Source: Rhizohabitans arisaemae (GTDB taxonomy: Bacteria; Actinomycetota; Actinomycetes; Streptosporangiales; Streptosporangiaceae). Taken from it: a DNA stretch of 64,000 bases. Numbering within the stretch: the first letter of the stretch is position 1; every line of letters begins with the position of its first letter. A program made the translations under genes and the position numbers. The stretch is from contig NZ_BLRH01000060.1 in assembly GCF_025996515.1 (NCBI RefSeq), positions 1,674,001 to 1,738,000 of the forward strand, in the 5' to 3' direction. The notes below the pieces were generated by a model that saw only the letters and a program-made list of their open reading frames with translations, had not been told where the DNA came from and did not search any database. This document shows, piece by piece, positions 7,439 through 15,995 of this stretch.

Positions 7439-8593
7439 TTAAGCCGAAGCCTCCGTACGTTCCGGCCGACCGGTACCGAGCTGTTCTCCGATCGTCCGGA
7501 GTCCGTCCAGGTCGTGGACGTCCTCGGCCATGGCCGAGACCTCGGTCACGGGAACCGAGGGGTGCGTCGAGGTGAAGTGTTCCTGTTCCCGGCGCTCGCG
7601 GGCGGCGAGTTGCATTCTGTCCGAGTGCAGCCGGAGTACGGCCGCAGTGAGCGGGTGCTCGCCACGGGCTTCCAGTTCTTCGGCCGCGGCCGCGCTTCGG
7701 GCTGCGGAGAGTGTCGTGATCTGTGAACGGTGCACCCGGTTGACCACCAGGCCGACCAGCGGCATCCGCTCCTCGGCAAGGCGTTCCACGAAGTAGGACG
7801 CCTCCCGGATGGCGTCGCGCTCCGGGATGGCGACGACGAGGAAGGCCGTCCCGGACGCCTGGAGTAGCTGATAGGTCTGTTCGGCGCGCTGCCGGAATCC
7901 GCCGAAGACGGCGTCCAGCGCGGAGACGAACGTCTGGATGTCCTTGAGCACGCTGGCGCCGAGCACCTTGGTCAATGCGCCCGCGACCATGCCGAATCCG
8001 GCGTTGAGCAGCTTGAACGCGCTTCTGCCGCCGGCTTTGGCCGGGGCCGTCAGGATCCGGATCAGCCGCCCGTCCAGGAATCGCCCAAGCCGTTCGGGGG
8101 CGTCGAGGAAGTCGAGGGCGGATCGGGACGGGGGGGTGTCGACGATGATGAGATCCCACTCGCCGGAGTGCCTGAGCTGACCGAGCTTCTCCATGGCCAT
8201 GTATTCCTGCGTGCCGGAGAAGCTGGACGATAAAGACTGATAAAACGGATTAGTCAAGATCTGCTGAGCGCGTTCGGGGTCCGCGTGCGCTTCGATGATC
8301 TCATCGAAGGTCCGCTTCATATCCAGCATCATCGCGTGCAGTTCCCCGCTGCCCCGGGTGCCCTTGACCCGGCGAGGGGTGTTGTCGAGTTCGGTCAACC
8401 CCATCGATTGCGCGAGTCGCTTGGCCGGATCGACGGTGAGCACCACGACCGATCGCCCGCGTTCGGCGGCACGCAGCCCAAGCGCCGCCGCAGTCGTGGT
8501 CTTGCCGACCCCGCCCGAGCCGCAGCAGACGATGATTCTGGTGGCGGGGTCGTCGATCAGCGCGTCGACGTCGAGCGGAGGGGGATTCCTCAT
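7439..8593 (-). CDS. ArsA/GET3-family ATPase (second of pair)
   Basis: This 384-residue ArsA-like ATPase has a deviant P-loop at about 25-34 (GSGGVGKTTT) and the switch-type VDTPPS motif about 140 residues in. It matches the Rv3680 position in mycobacteria. The ATG at 8593 overlaps the stop of the upstream ArsA gene as ATGA, so the two are translationally coupled and probably form a heterodimer. Actinobacterial pairs of this type are cytosolic and have been linked to anion or metabolite stress rather than to classical arsenite efflux; no ArsB-like pump is nearby. The gene is convergent with wblA. Confidence 0.9.
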   Translation of the reverse strand: MRNPPPLDVDALIDDPATRIIVCCGSGGVGKTTTAAALGLRAAERGRSVVVLTVDPAKRLAQSMGLTELDNTPRRVKGTRGSGELHAMMLDMKRTFDEIIEAHADPERAQQILTNPFYQSLSSSFSGTQEYMAMEKLGQLRHSGEWDLIIVDTPPSRSALDFLDAPERLGRFLDGRLIRILTAPAKAGGRSAFKLLNAGFGMVAGALTKVLGASVLKDIQTFVSALDAVFGGFRQRAEQTYQLLQASGTAFLVVAIPERDAIREASYFVERLAEERMPLVGLVVNRVHRSQITTLSAARSAAAAEELEARGEHPLTAAVLRLHSDRMQLAARERREQEHFTSTHPSVPVTEVSAMAEDVHDLDGLRTIGEQLGTGRPERTEASA

Positions 8594-9609
8594 GCTGCTC
8601 CTTGGGCTCGCAGACATTCCGCCAACTCGTAGAGTCCGGCCAAGTCGACTCCGTCGGCGAGGAGTGGAAGCTCATAGCGCGGGACCTTGGTCCGGGCGAG
8701 CGCACGTCGTTCGCGGTGCTCAAGATGACTCCGCCGCGCATGCTCGGTCACCTCGGCGGCGAGGGCGGACGCGATGGTCTCCGCCTGGGATTCGCCTTCG
8801 GCCAAGCCGGCCGCCTTGAGCCCGAGAACGAGGTCGTTCGGGTCGAGCCGACCTTTGGCGGCCGTGTCGAGCGCGGCTTTGGGCACCACCTGGGGCCGCA
8901 CCATGTTAATGAAGATCCCGCCATGGGGCAGACCCTGGGCCTGCAGCTCGGCGAGCCCGTCGATGGTCTCCTGGACCGGCATCTCCTCAAGAAGTGTGAT
9001 GAAATGCACAGCCGTCTCCGGGGATGCGAGGACACCGCGGACGAGATCGGCATGGTGCTTGATCGGTCCGACCCGGGCGAGCCCGGCGACCTCCTGGGTC
9101 ACGTTGAGGAACCTGCTGATACGGCCGGTCGGCGGGGCGTCGAGCACCACCGCGTCGTAGATTCGTCTCCCGTTCGCGTCTTTGCGCCGTACCGCTTCGC
9201 TGGTCTTTCCGGTGACCAGGACGTCACGGAGTCCCGGCGCGATCGTGGTCGCGAAGTCGACCACTCCGATCTTGGTCAGGGCCCGGCCGGCGCGGCGCAT
9301 GCCGTAGAACATCTCAAGGTAGTCGAGCATGGCTTCTTCGGGGTCGATCGCCAGCGCGTAGACGTCTCCGTTCGGCTTCCCCTCGTCGCCGAGCGCTATG
9401 GCGATCTTGCGTTCGCCGTACGGCAGCGGCGGCCGGTCGAAGAGCTGGGCGATTCCCTGACGTCCCTCCACCTCGACGAGGAGGACCTTACGACCGCCCG
9501 AGGCGAGGGCCAATGCCAGTGCCGCGGCCACCGTCGTCTTGCCGGTGCCGCCCTTGCCTGTGACGACGTGTAGTCGGACGCCGTCCCAGTCCGTATCGCG
9601 AGCGCTCAC
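8590..9609 (-). CDS. ArsA/GET3-family ATPase (first of pair)
   Basis: This 339-residue ATPase has the deviant Walker A GKGGTGKTT at 18-26 and a VLDAPPTGR switch segment, typical of ArsA/Get3. It corresponds to Rv3679 by position. The start is a GTG at 9609 with no Shine-Dalgarno; a TAGCCT hexamer on the minus strand ends seven bases before it, so the two-gene operon is probably transcribed as a leaderless mRNA. It overlaps the second ArsA gene by four bases. The absence of a dedicated membrane partner argues that the pair works as a soluble complex. The function is inferred from family and position only. Confidence 0.9.
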   Translation of the reverse strand: MSARDTDWDGVRLHVVTGKGGTGKTTVAAALALALASGGRKVLLVEVEGRQGIAQLFDRPPLPYGERKIAIALGDEGKPNGDVYALAIDPEEAMLDYLEMFYGMRRAGRALTKIGVVDFATTIAPGLRDVLVTGKTSEAVRRKDANGRRIYDAVVLDAPPTGRISRFLNVTQEVAGLARVGPIKHHADLVRGVLASPETAVHFITLLEEMPVQETIDGLAELQAQGLPHGGIFINMVRPQVVPKAALDTAAKGRLDPNDLVLGLKAAGLAEGESQAETIASALAAEVTEHARRSHLEHRERRALARTKVPRYELPLLADGVDLAGLYELAECLRAQGAA

Positions 9610-9616
9610 GGTTCGA

Positions 9617-9622
9617 AGGCTA
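9617..9622 (-). promoter_or_regulatory. Candidate -10 of the ArsA operon
   Basis: TAGCCT on the minus strand, seven bases before the GTG at 9609. Confidence 0.45.
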
Positions 9623-9739
9623 CCTTCCGGTTACCTGACGCGAGCCCGGGGATGCCTCGTCGGTTCGCTCCCCCGGGTCGGAGGCCGGCCGGGGTACCCG
9701 TTGTGAGGGACCCTGCCCTCGTGGCCGGGTTGCGCGGTT

Positions 9740-9745
9740 TAGAGT
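9740..9745 (+). promoter_or_regulatory. Candidate -10 of the DUF4177-RidA operon
   Basis: TAGAGT with exactly six bases to the ATG at 9752 and no Shine-Dalgarno sequence: a leaderless arrangement. Confidence 0.55.
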
Positions 9746-9751
9746 GCCACC

Positions 9752-9907
9752 ATGAAGCGGTACGAATATGTGACGGTGCCACTACTCGTCCATGCGACGA
9801 AGCAGATCCTGGACAACTGGGGGCAGGACGGCTGGGAGCTGGTTCAGGTCGTGCCCGGCCCGAATCCCGAGCAGCTTGTCGCCTATCTGAAGCGGGAGAA
9901 GGAATGA
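9752..9907 (+). CDS. Small DUF4177 protein
   Basis: This 51-residue protein reads MKRYEYVTVPLLVHA..., then GQDGWELVQVVP and ends YLKREKE. The YEY start and GWELV core are typical of DUF4177, a tiny beta-rich family of unknown function. It overlaps the next gene as ATGA, so it is coupled to RidA. The same small gene lies before the RidA homologue in mycobacteria (Rv3678A, from memory). A TAGAGT hexamer six bases upstream of the ATG indicates leaderless transcription. The function is not known. Confidence 0.85.
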   Translation: MKRYEYVTVPLLVHATKQILDNWGQDGWELVQVVPGPNPEQLVAYLKREKE

Positions 9908-10380
9908 GCGACACATCTCCCGAGAAGCGCGTGGCCGAGCTGGGCCTGACCCTGCCTGAGGTGGCCGCCCCGCTCGCGGCCTACGTCCCCGCGGTGCGGA
10001 CCGGGTCGTATGTCTACACCTCCGGCCAGCTTCCCACGGTCGACGGGAAGTTGCTCGCCGCCGGCAAGGTGGGGGCGGAGGTCGACGTCGAGCAGGCGAA
10101 GGAACTCGCCCGGACCTGTGCATTGAACGCGCTGGCGGCGGTGAAGTCGGTGATCGGCGATCTTTCGTCGGTCGTGCGCGTGGTGAAGGTGGTCGGCTTC
10201 GTGGCGAGCGCTCCGGACTTCACCGGTCAGCCGCAGGTCGTCAACGGGGCGAGCGAGCTGCTGGGAGCCGTCTTCGGCGACGTGGGCAAGCACGCGCGGA
10301 GCGCGGTCGGCGTCGCCTCGCTCCCGATCGACGCTCCGGTCGAGATCGAGGTCATCGTCGAGGTGGCCGACGCGTCGTAG
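9904..10380 (+). CDS. RidA/YjgF/Rid-family protein
   Basis: This 158-residue Rid-family protein fits the Rv3678c position. The fold is recognised from YTSGQLP near residue 40, the central ALNALAAVKSVIGDLSSV helix, and the conserved Arg in KHARSAVGVASLP near the C-terminus, which in active RidA binds the carboxylate of 2-imino acids. Rid proteins deaminate reactive enamines/imines produced by PLP enzymes and are normally cytosolic trimers. The protein is longer than canonical RidA (about 130 residues) because of an N-terminal extension with LGLTLPEVAAPLAAYVPA, typical of the longer YjgF subgroup. It is coupled to the DUF4177 gene by a four-base overlap and followed by a strong hairpin. Confidence 0.9.
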   Translation: MSDTSPEKRVAELGLTLPEVAAPLAAYVPAVRTGSYVYTSGQLPTVDGKLLAAGKVGAEVDVEQAKELARTCALNALAAVKSVIGDLSSVVRVVKVVGFVASAPDFTGQPQVVNGASELLGAVFGDVGKHARSAVGVASLPIDAPVEIEVIVEVADAS

Positions 10381-10395
10381 TGGAACTCTCCGGCG

Positions 10396-10433
10396 ATCAC
10401 CCCACCTACCGTCAGGACGGTAGGTGGGGTGAT
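10396..10433. terminator. Terminator after RidA
   Basis: Perfect 17-bp arms (10396-10412 and 10417-10433) around a CAGG loop, starting 15 bases after the RidA stop. Confidence 0.85.
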
Positions 10434-10538
10434 TGTGGAGGTACGGCCGGAAGGCGGCTACGGCCTGGGGCGCCCGCCGCGCGTGGCGTGCCGTAGGACA
10501 CCATGGTCGAGCGATGCCCGGAACCAGCGGAGGTGGCC

Positions 10539-11387
10539 ATGTCCAGCGTTGTCCTGCCCAAGGAGCTCGAAGGTCGAGCGCGGGACCTGCTGGCCGGCCG
10601 GTTGGTGCCCGCCCCGGCGCGGGACGCGGCCACGGTCGTCTTGATCCGGGACGCATCCGAGGGCGGGATCGAGGTTTACCTGCTCCGTCGCAAGCCCACG
10701 ATGGCCTTCGCCGCGGGGGCGTACGTTTTCCCCGGCGGGTCGGTCGATCCCCGGGACGCCGACCACGGCCTGGCCTGGGCCGGGCCCGACCCGGCGGAGT
10801 GGGCGCGGGTCTTTCTGGCGGAGGAGTCGACGGCGCGCGGCCTGGTCTGCGCGGCCGTCCGGGAGACCTTCGAGGAGTCGGGTGTCCTGCTCGCCGGTTC
10901 GGCGGAGGCGGAGGTCGTCGGTGACACCACGGGGGAGGACTGGGAACGGGACCGCGAGGCGTTGATCGATCGATCGTTGGCCTTCAGCGATCTCCTGGAG
11001 CGGCGTGGGCTGGTGCTGCGCTCCGATCTCATGCGGCCGTGGGCACACTGGATCACCCCCGAGATCGAGTCGAAGCGCTTCGACACGCGGTTCTTCGTCG
11101 CCGCCCTCCCACCCGGGCAGCGGACTCGGTACGTCAGTGGGGAAGCCGATCGTGTCACCTGGTTGAGCCCGACGGCCGCCGTAGAAAGTGCGAAAAATGG
11201 TGAAATGTTCCTCATGGTGCCTACTTTCACCACGCTGATTGAGCTCTCGGCCTATCAGAGCGTCGAAGCGGTCCTCGCGCAGCAGCGGCACATGGTCCCG
11301 CTCATGCCGACGGTCGAGGAGGTCGCGGGAGAGCTCCGCTTCGTCCTTCCGGAAAACACCTATGCGCTGCACGGCAGGGTGTTGTGA
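10539..11387 (+). CDS. NUDIX hydrolase
   Basis: This 282-residue protein carries a NUDIX box (CAAVRETFEESGVLL, about residues 107-121) preceded by the typical FPGGSVDP strand. NUDIX enzymes cleave nucleoside diphosphate derivatives. The long C-terminal half, with SKRFDTRFFVAALP, matches the longer acyl-CoA/NUDT19-like actinobacterial members, so the substrate may be a CoA ester or dinucleotide; this is inference. The ATG at 10539 is preceded by CGGAGG at 10528-10533. It overlaps the MBL-fold gene by GTGA, so both are one operon. Confidence 0.9.
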   Translation: MSSVVLPKELEGRARDLLAGRLVPAPARDAATVVLIRDASEGGIEVYLLRRKPTMAFAAGAYVFPGGSVDPRDADHGLAWAGPDPAEWARVFLAEESTARGLVCAAVRETFEESGVLLAGSAEAEVVGDTTGEDWERDREALIDRSLAFSDLLERRGLVLRSDLMRPWAHWITPEIESKRFDTRFFVAALPPGQRTRYVSGEADRVTWLSPTAAVESAKNGEMFLMVPTFTTLIELSAYQSVEAVLAQQRHMVPLMPTVEEVAGELRFVLPENTYALHGRVL

Positions 11388-12163
11388 AGCCGGCTGAGGG
11401 CCTGGACGGCTCCGGTACGCCGCATGCGACCTGCGTGCTGGCCCCGAATCCCTCGCCGCTGACCCTGGACGGGACGAACAGCTGGATTCTCGCCGAACCC
11501 GGTGCGCAGGCCGTACTGGTCGTCGATCCGGGTCCGGATCACGAAGGCCATCTTCAGCGGATCATGGACCGGGTCGGGGAGCGACGGGTCGAGGCGATCC
11601 TGCTGACCCACGGGCACAGTGACCACTCGGGCGGGGCGAGGCGGTTCGCCGAGCTGGCCGATGCCCCCGTACGCGCGCTGGATCCACGCCACCGTCACGG
11701 CGGGGAGGGGCTCGCCGACGGCGATGTCGTCGCCGTCGGCGACTTCGAGGTGCGGGTCATCGGCACACCCGGGCACACATTCGATTCACTGTGCCTGTGG
11801 TTGCCCGCCGACGCGTCCCTGCTCACCGGAGACACGATCCTTGGGCGCGGGACCACGTTCATCGCTCCCGAGGGCAATCTGACGGACTACCTGGTCTCGC
11901 TGGATCTGCTGCGGGGGGTGGCCCAGGAGGTCGGGGCCCTGCTGCCCGGTCACGGTCCGATGCTCCACGAGCCGGTGGAGGTGATCGAGGGCTATCGTCG
12001 GCATCGGAGGGAACGCCTCGACCAGGTGAGAGAAGCGGTGGCCCAGGGGGCCACGACCCCGGCGGAGATCGTCGCCGTCGTCTACGCCGAGGTCGACCGG
12101 GCCCTGTGGCCCGCGGCGGAGATGTCGGTCCAGGCGCAGCTGGACTACCTGGACCGGTTGTAG
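11384..12163 (+). CDS. MBL-fold metallo-hydrolase
   Basis: This 259-residue metallo-beta-lactamase-fold enzyme has the metal-binding HxHxDH (THGHSDHSGG, about residue 73), a later His (GTPGHTFDS), the bridging Asp (LLTGDTILG) and a C-terminal His (LLPGHGPML). The layout resembles the LACTB2/glyoxalase-II-like group that hydrolyses thioesters or nucleic acids. The start GTG overlaps the NUDIX stop, and the gene occupies the Rv3677c position. Its 3' end overlaps the 3' end of crp by 19 bp, so the two genes are convergent with no room for a terminator between them. The substrate is unknown. Confidence 0.9.
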   Translation: MKPAEGLDGSGTPHATCVLAPNPSPLTLDGTNSWILAEPGAQAVLVVDPGPDHEGHLQRIMDRVGERRVEAILLTHGHSDHSGGARRFAELADAPVRALDPRHRHGGEGLADGDVVAVGDFEVRVIGTPGHTFDSLCLWLPADASLLTGDTILGRGTTFIAPEGNLTDYLVSLDLLRGVAQEVGALLPGHGPMLHEPVEVIEGYRRHRRERLDQVREAVAQGATTPAEIVAVVYAEVDRALWPAAEMSVQAQLDYLDRL

Positions 12164-12825
12164 AGGCGGTCCACGTCCAGGATGACCACGGCCTTGGCCT
12201 CGATACGGAGCCAGCCTCGCTGGGCGAAGTCGGCCAAGGCCTTGTTCACCGTCTCGCGGGACGCGCCCACCAGCTGGGCGAGCTCCTCCTGAGTCAAGTC
12301 GTGGTGGACGCGCGTGCCGTCGTCGACCCGTGTTCCGAAGCGGTTCGCCAGGTCGAGGAGAGCCTTGGCGACACGGCCGGGTACGTCGGTGAAGACAAGG
12401 TCCGCCATCACGTCGTTGGCGCGGCGCAGCCGCTGGGCCAGCGCCCGAAGCAGATGCAGCGCGACCTCGGGGCGCCCGCTGAGCCAGGGACGCAGGTCGT
12501 CGTGGCCAAGGCCGGCCAGGGTCACATCGGTGAGCGCGATCGCGCTGGCCGTACGCGGCCGAGGGTCGAAGAGGGACAGCTCTCCGAACATCTCACCGGG
12601 GCCGAGCACACTGAGCAGGTTCTCGCGGCCGTCCGACGCGGTGCGGATGAGCTTGATTTTACCGTCAAGCACCACGTAAAGCCGGTCGCCGCTCTCGTTC
12701 TCGTGAAAGAGTGTTCTGCCCTTGTTGAGTTGAAGCACGGTGACACCGGCTCGCAGGGCCGCCGCGCTCTCCCTGTCGAGGGCCGCGAACAGAGGGGCCT
12801 TACTCAACACATCGTCGCTGTCCAC
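12145..12825 (-). CDS. crp: Crp/Fnr-family transcription regulator
   Basis: This 226-residue Crp has a cNMP-binding beta-barrel (about 10-125) with the phosphate-binding cassette GEMFGELSLFDPRPRTASA. A dimer helix follows, and then a winged HTH (LTQEELAQLVGASRETVNKA, about 175-195). The cassette arginine and serine are present, so cAMP binding is plausible. The GTG at 12825 was chosen because GAGGAG lies five or six bases upstream; an in-frame GTG at 12843 lacks that support. It sits at the Rv3676/SCO3571 position, divergent from nth. The shared 72-bp gap holds an inverted repeat, CGTCAC-N4-GTGACG, at 12847-12862. Likely targets include carbon and developmental genes, by analogy. Confidence 0.93.
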   Translation of the reverse strand: MDSDDVLSKAPLFAALDRESAAALRAGVTVLQLNKGRTLFHENESGDRLYVVLDGKIKLIRTASDGRENLLSVLGPGEMFGELSLFDPRPRTASAIALTDVTLAGLGHDDLRPWLSGRPEVALHLLRALAQRLRRANDVMADLVFTDVPGRVAKALLDLANRFGTRVDDGTRVHHDLTQEELAQLVGASRETVNKALADFAQRGWLRIEAKAVVILDVDRLYNRSR

Positions 12826-12885
12826 CGCTGCCTCCTCGCACACTTACGTCACCAGTGTGACGCACCCCACCTTAGAGGTCACACA

Positions 12886-12891
12886 TAGGCT
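12886..12891 (+). promoter_or_regulatory. Candidate -10 of nth (leaderless)
   Basis: TAGGCT with exactly six bases to the GTG at 12898; no Shine-Dalgarno. Confidence 0.5.
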
Positions 12892-12897
12892 GTCCCA

Positions 12898-13611
12898 GTG
12901 ACCCGCAAAGCCCATGAGGAATCGCATCTCGCCTTGGTGCGTCGAGCCCGCCGAATGAATCGCATCCTGGCTGAGACCTACCCTGACGCCCACTGCGAGC
13001 TGGATTTCGCCAACCCCTTGGAGTTGCTGGTCGCCACAATCCTCTCCGCGCAGTGTACGGACAAAAGGGTCAACATGGTTACTCCGGCACTCTTTGCGAA
13101 ATATCGGACAGCTGAGGAGTTTGCCGCGGCGGACCGGACCGAGCTGGAGGAGATGATCCGGTCCACCGGCTTCTTCCGGGCGAAGGCGAACAGCATCCTG
13201 GGCATGGCCCAGCGGATCTGCGACCACTACGGTGGAGAGGTACCGCACACGCTCAAGGAGCTGGTGACCCTCCCAGGGGTGGGCAGGAAGACGGCGAACG
13301 TCGTTCTCGGCAACGCCTTCGGTGTTCCCGGTATCACGGTGGACACGCACTTTGGGCGCCTGACCAGGCGATTTGGCTGGACCAAAGAGCTGGATCCCGT
13401 CAAAGTCGAACACGCTATCGCCAAACTCATTCCGAAAGCGGAGTGGACCATGCTGTCCCATCGGCTCATCTGGCACGGTCGGCGGATCTGCCAGGCTCGA
13501 CGACCGGCGTGCGGGGTATGCCCGCTGGCCGCGCTCTGCCCCGCCTACGGGGAAGGGCCGACCGACGAGGCGACCGCCATCAAGCTGGTCAAGAGCGGAC
13601 CGTTCTCATGA
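12898..13611 (+). CDS. nth: Endonuclease III (DNA glycosylase/AP lyase)
   Basis: This 237-residue base-excision repair enzyme has a helix-hairpin-helix [12 protein letters not shown] at 125-136 with catalytic Lys131, and catalytic Asp149 in [11 protein letters not shown]. Four cysteines, C198, C205, C208 and C214 (C-x6-C-x2-C-x5-C), bind the 4Fe-4S cluster. All functional residues are intact. It removes oxidised pyrimidines and nicks at abasic sites. The GTG start at 12898 is preceded by a TAGGCT hexamer six bases away, indicating leaderless expression. It overlaps the next NUDIX gene as ATGA. Confidence 0.96.
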   Translation: MTRKAHEESHLALVRRARRMNRILAETYPDAHCELDFANPLELLVATILSAQCTDKRVNMVTPALFAKYRTAEEFAAADRTELEEMIRSTGFFRAKANSILGMAQRICDHYGGEVPHTLKELVTLPGVGRKTANVVLGNAFGVPGITVDTHFGRLTRRFGWTKELDPVKVEHAIAKLIPKAEWTMLSHRLIWHGRRICQARRPACGVCPLAALCPAYGEGPTDEATAIKLVKSGPFS

Positions 13612-14258
13612 GCGGCGTCCCCTCCTGGCTCACTGAGCTGGCCACCCATGCCGTACGGCAGCCCGTCCCCGCGGTCGCGCGATTGCCGGAAGGGGGCGGC
13701 GGGCGGCGGGCGGCGATCCTCATCCTGATGGGTGAAGGGCTGGACGGCCCCGATGTGCTGCTCATTCAGCGGAGCTCGGCGATGCGGAAGCACGCCGGGC
13801 AGCCGGCGTTCCCCGGCGGGGCGGTCGACCCCACCGACGACGGTCCCGTGGGCGCCGCGCTCCGGGAGGCGATGGAGGAGACCGGCCTCGATCCCGAGGG
13901 CGTGACGGTCGTCGAGACCCTCCCCGAGCTCTACCTCACCCGGAGCGACTATCGGGTCACCCCCGTGCTCGGCTGGTGGCGTGATCCCTGTGAGGTGTAC
14001 GCGGCCAACCCCGCCGAGGTCGAATCCGTGGAGCGGATCGGCGTCGCCGAGCTGGTGGATCCCGCCAACAGGCTGACCCTGAGGGTGACCAACCGGTACT
14101 CGGGACCGGCTTTCCGGGTCCGTGGACTTCTGGTCTGGGGATTCACCGCGGGGATCCTCGATCGGCTGCTCGCGGCGGGCGGCTGGGAACGGCCGTGGGA
14201 TCGGTCCCGGGTGGAGGACCTGCCGCGCGATCTTTTGGAGATCGCCTCGCGAAGCTAG
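13608..14258 (+). CDS. NUDIX hydrolase, CoA-pyrophosphatase type
   Basis: This 216-residue protein is of the CoA pyrophosphatase (NudL/Rv3672c-like) class. It carries the upstream signature [17 protein letters not shown], close to the UPF0035 pattern for CoA-type NUDIX enzymes, followed by the NUDIX box [16 protein letters not shown]. The expected reaction is cleavage of CoA or acyl-CoA to phosphopantetheine and 3',5'-ADP. Translation starts at ATG 13608 inside the nth stop (ATGA), so the two genes are coupled. MarP follows 105 bp downstream, the same order as in mycobacteria. Confidence 0.9.
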   Translation: MSGVPSWLTELATHAVRQPVPAVARLPEGGGGRRAAILILMGEGLDGPDVLLIQRSSAMRKHAGQPAFPGGAVDPTDDGPVGAALREAMEETGLDPEGVTVVETLPELYLTRSDYRVTPVLGWWRDPCEVYAANPAEVESVERIGVAELVDPANRLTLRVTNRYSGPAFRVRGLLVWGFTAGILDRLLAAGGWERPWDRSRVEDLPRDLLEIASRS

Positions 14259-14351
14259 GGCGATCCACCCCGATCATGTCGAATCGATGTCACAATCTCT
14301 TCCCTAAGGTTCCGGTAAGAGAAGGTACGCACGCTACGCGTCGCTGCCGGA

Positions 14352-14357
14352 TACGGT
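14352..14357 (+). promoter_or_regulatory. Candidate -10 of the MarP-like gene
   Basis: TACGGT with exactly six bases to the GTG at 14364; no Shine-Dalgarno. Confidence 0.45.
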
Positions 14358-14363
14358 GAATGC

Positions 14364-15551
14364 GTGTACCTTGATCTGATCCTCCTCGCCCTTGTGGTGT
14401 TGTTCGCCATTTCCGGGTACCGGCAGGGATTCATCATCGGGGTGCTGAGTCTTGTCGGGTTCGTCGGCGGTGGGCTCCTCGGGGTGACGATCGCGCCGCC
14501 GATCGCGGGGCTTCTCGTCACCGGTGAGACCGAGCAGGCGTTGGTGGCGATCGTCGTGGTGTTCCTCACCGCGACCATCGGGCAGTTCGCCTCATCGACG
14601 ATCGGCGCCGTGGTCCGAAGCCATGTGACCTGGGACTCGGCTCGGGCGATCGACGCCATCGGCGGGACTCTGGCGAGTACGTTGTCGGTCCTGCTCATCG
14701 CCTGGCTGATGGCGAGCGCCCTGGTGCTCGCCCCCATCCAGATGATCCGGCAGCAGGTGACGAGCTCCCAGATGATCAAGGCGATCAACTCGGTCATGCC
14801 CCAAGGGATCAAAGACCTCCCCGCCGCCTTCAAGCAGTTCGTTGACAATTCCGCGTTTCCGCAGGTCTTCGACGCGTTGGGCGGCGGCCCCTTTGTGGAG
14901 GTTCCGGAGCCGGACCAGAGTGTGGTCCGAAGCCCTGAACTGCAGCGTGCCAGACGCGGCATCGTCAAGGTCGAGGGGACCGCCCCCGACTGCGGTAAGC
15001 GGATCGAAGGCACCGGCTTCGTCTACGCGCCCCAGCGCGTCATGACCAACGCACACGTCGTCGCGGGGGTGAAGGAGGAGCTCCAGGTGTCCAGCGGTGG
15101 GGTGAACAGCCGGACCTTCCCCGCCAAAGTCGTCCTGTTCAACCCTGAGCGGGACATCGCCATCCTGTGGGTTCCGGGGCTTCCGCTGCCCGCACTTCAG
15201 TTCGACGGAAGCGCCGAAAGCCGGGACACCGCCATCGTCGCAGGCTTCCCCCGCGGCCAGGGATGGAAGGTCGAAGCCGCCCGCATCCGGGCCAAGCACA
15301 CGGCGATCGGCCCGAACATCTACCAACGCGGCAAGAACAACCGTGAGGTCTACGCCATTCGCGGGCTGGTCCAGCCGGGGAACTCGGGCGGACCCCTCCT
15401 CTCACCCACCGGCAAGGTGTACGGCGTGGTCTTCGCGGCAGCCAAAGATCACCCTGAGACGGGCTACGCACTCACCGCCGCCGAGGTCCAGCCGGACGCT
15501 CAGGCCGGGAGCAACGCCACCCGGGCCGTCTCAACAAAGACGTGCGACTAG
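14364..15551 (+). CDS. marP: MarP-like membrane serine protease (CvpA domain plus trypsin-like domain)
   Basis: This 395-residue protein has an N-terminal CvpA-like region of about four transmembrane helices (1-130) and a periplasmic trypsin-fold domain. The triad is H231 (TNAHVVAG), D264 (ERDIAIL) and S341 (QPGNSGGP). C210 and C394 lie where M. tuberculosis MarP (Rv3671c) has the disulfide that supports acid and oxidative tolerance, so redox control may be conserved. MarP activates cell-wall hydrolases under acid stress in mycobacteria; the target here is unknown. The GTG start follows a TACGGT hexamer by six bases, suggesting leaderless expression. Its 3' end overlaps the convergent DUF309 gene by 21 bp. 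Confidence 0.92.
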   Translation: MYLDLILLALVVLFAISGYRQGFIIGVLSLVGFVGGGLLGVTIAPPIAGLLVTGETEQALVAIVVVFLTATIGQFASSTIGAVVRSHVTWDSARAIDAIGGTLASTLSVLLIAWLMASALVLAPIQMIRQQVTSSQMIKAINSVMPQGIKDLPAAFKQFVDNSAFPQVFDALGGGPFVEVPEPDQSVVRSPELQRARRGIVKVEGTAPDCGKRIEGTGFVYAPQRVMTNAHVVAGVKEELQVSSGGVNSRTFPAKVVLFNPERDIAILWVPGLPLPALQFDGSAESRDTAIVAGFPRGQGWKVEAARIRAKHTAIGPNIYQRGKNNREVYAIRGLVQPGNSGGPLLSPTGKVYGVVFAAAKDHPETGYALTAAEVQPDAQAGSNATRAVSTKTCD

Positions 15552-15995
15552 TTCGATTCGCAGGTCGGCGGGGATCTCCCCACCCTCAAGCCGGTCGATG
15601 AGCTCCCGCGCACGCCGTACCAGCCTCGGCACGTCGACACCGTACGGCTCACGCGAGGACTCCACCCGCAGCGAACCCCGTCGCAGCAGCGCGGCGGCGC
15701 CTTTGAGGTTCCCCCGCTGAATGTGGGTGAGCCCCACCGCGAGCTGCGCCAGACCCTGCCAAAGCTCTCGTTCGGCGTCGGGAGCGCACTTCCATCTCGC
15801 CTCGAGGACCTCGTGGGCGTGGAACGGTCGTCCGGCGTCGATCAGCCGCTGCGCCTCGGCCAGAGCCTCCTCGGGTCCGGGGGTGTAGTCGTCGGGCGTC
15901 GTCGGCACACCGGCGGAGCCCCGGGGCAACGGCCGCCCGAAGGCGTCCCGCGGCCTGGCGCTACGGGCTCGCCCCGAGGCGTCGCGATCCCTCAT
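15531..15995 (-). CDS. DUF309 domain protein
   Basis: This 154-residue protein has a DUF309 core of about 70 residues. It contains the typical FHAHEVLEARWK and ELWQGLAQLAVGLTHIQRGN helices, with conserved His and Glu residues that look like a metal- or ligand-binding site. The first 45 residues are basic and disordered. The function of DUF309 is unknown. The ATG at 15995 overlaps the stop of the upstream alpha/beta hydrolase as ATGA, placing it last in the nhaA-holin-hydrolase-DUF309 operon. Its 3' end overlaps the convergent marP. Confidence 0.88.
   Translation of the reverse strand: MRDRDASGRARSARPRDAFGRPLPRGSAGVPTTPDDYTPGPEEALAEAQRLIDAGRPFHAHEVLEARWKCAPDAERELWQGLAQLAVGLTHIQRGNLKGAAALLRRGSLRVESSREPYGVDVPRLVRRARELIDRLEGGEIPADLRIELVARLC

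Noticed and set aside
12847-12862. Possible Crp operator CGTCAC-N4-GTGACG between crp and nth
   Set aside because: Half-sites are in the reverse order to the TGTGA-N6-TCACA consensus and the spacing differs, so Crp binding cannot be claimed.
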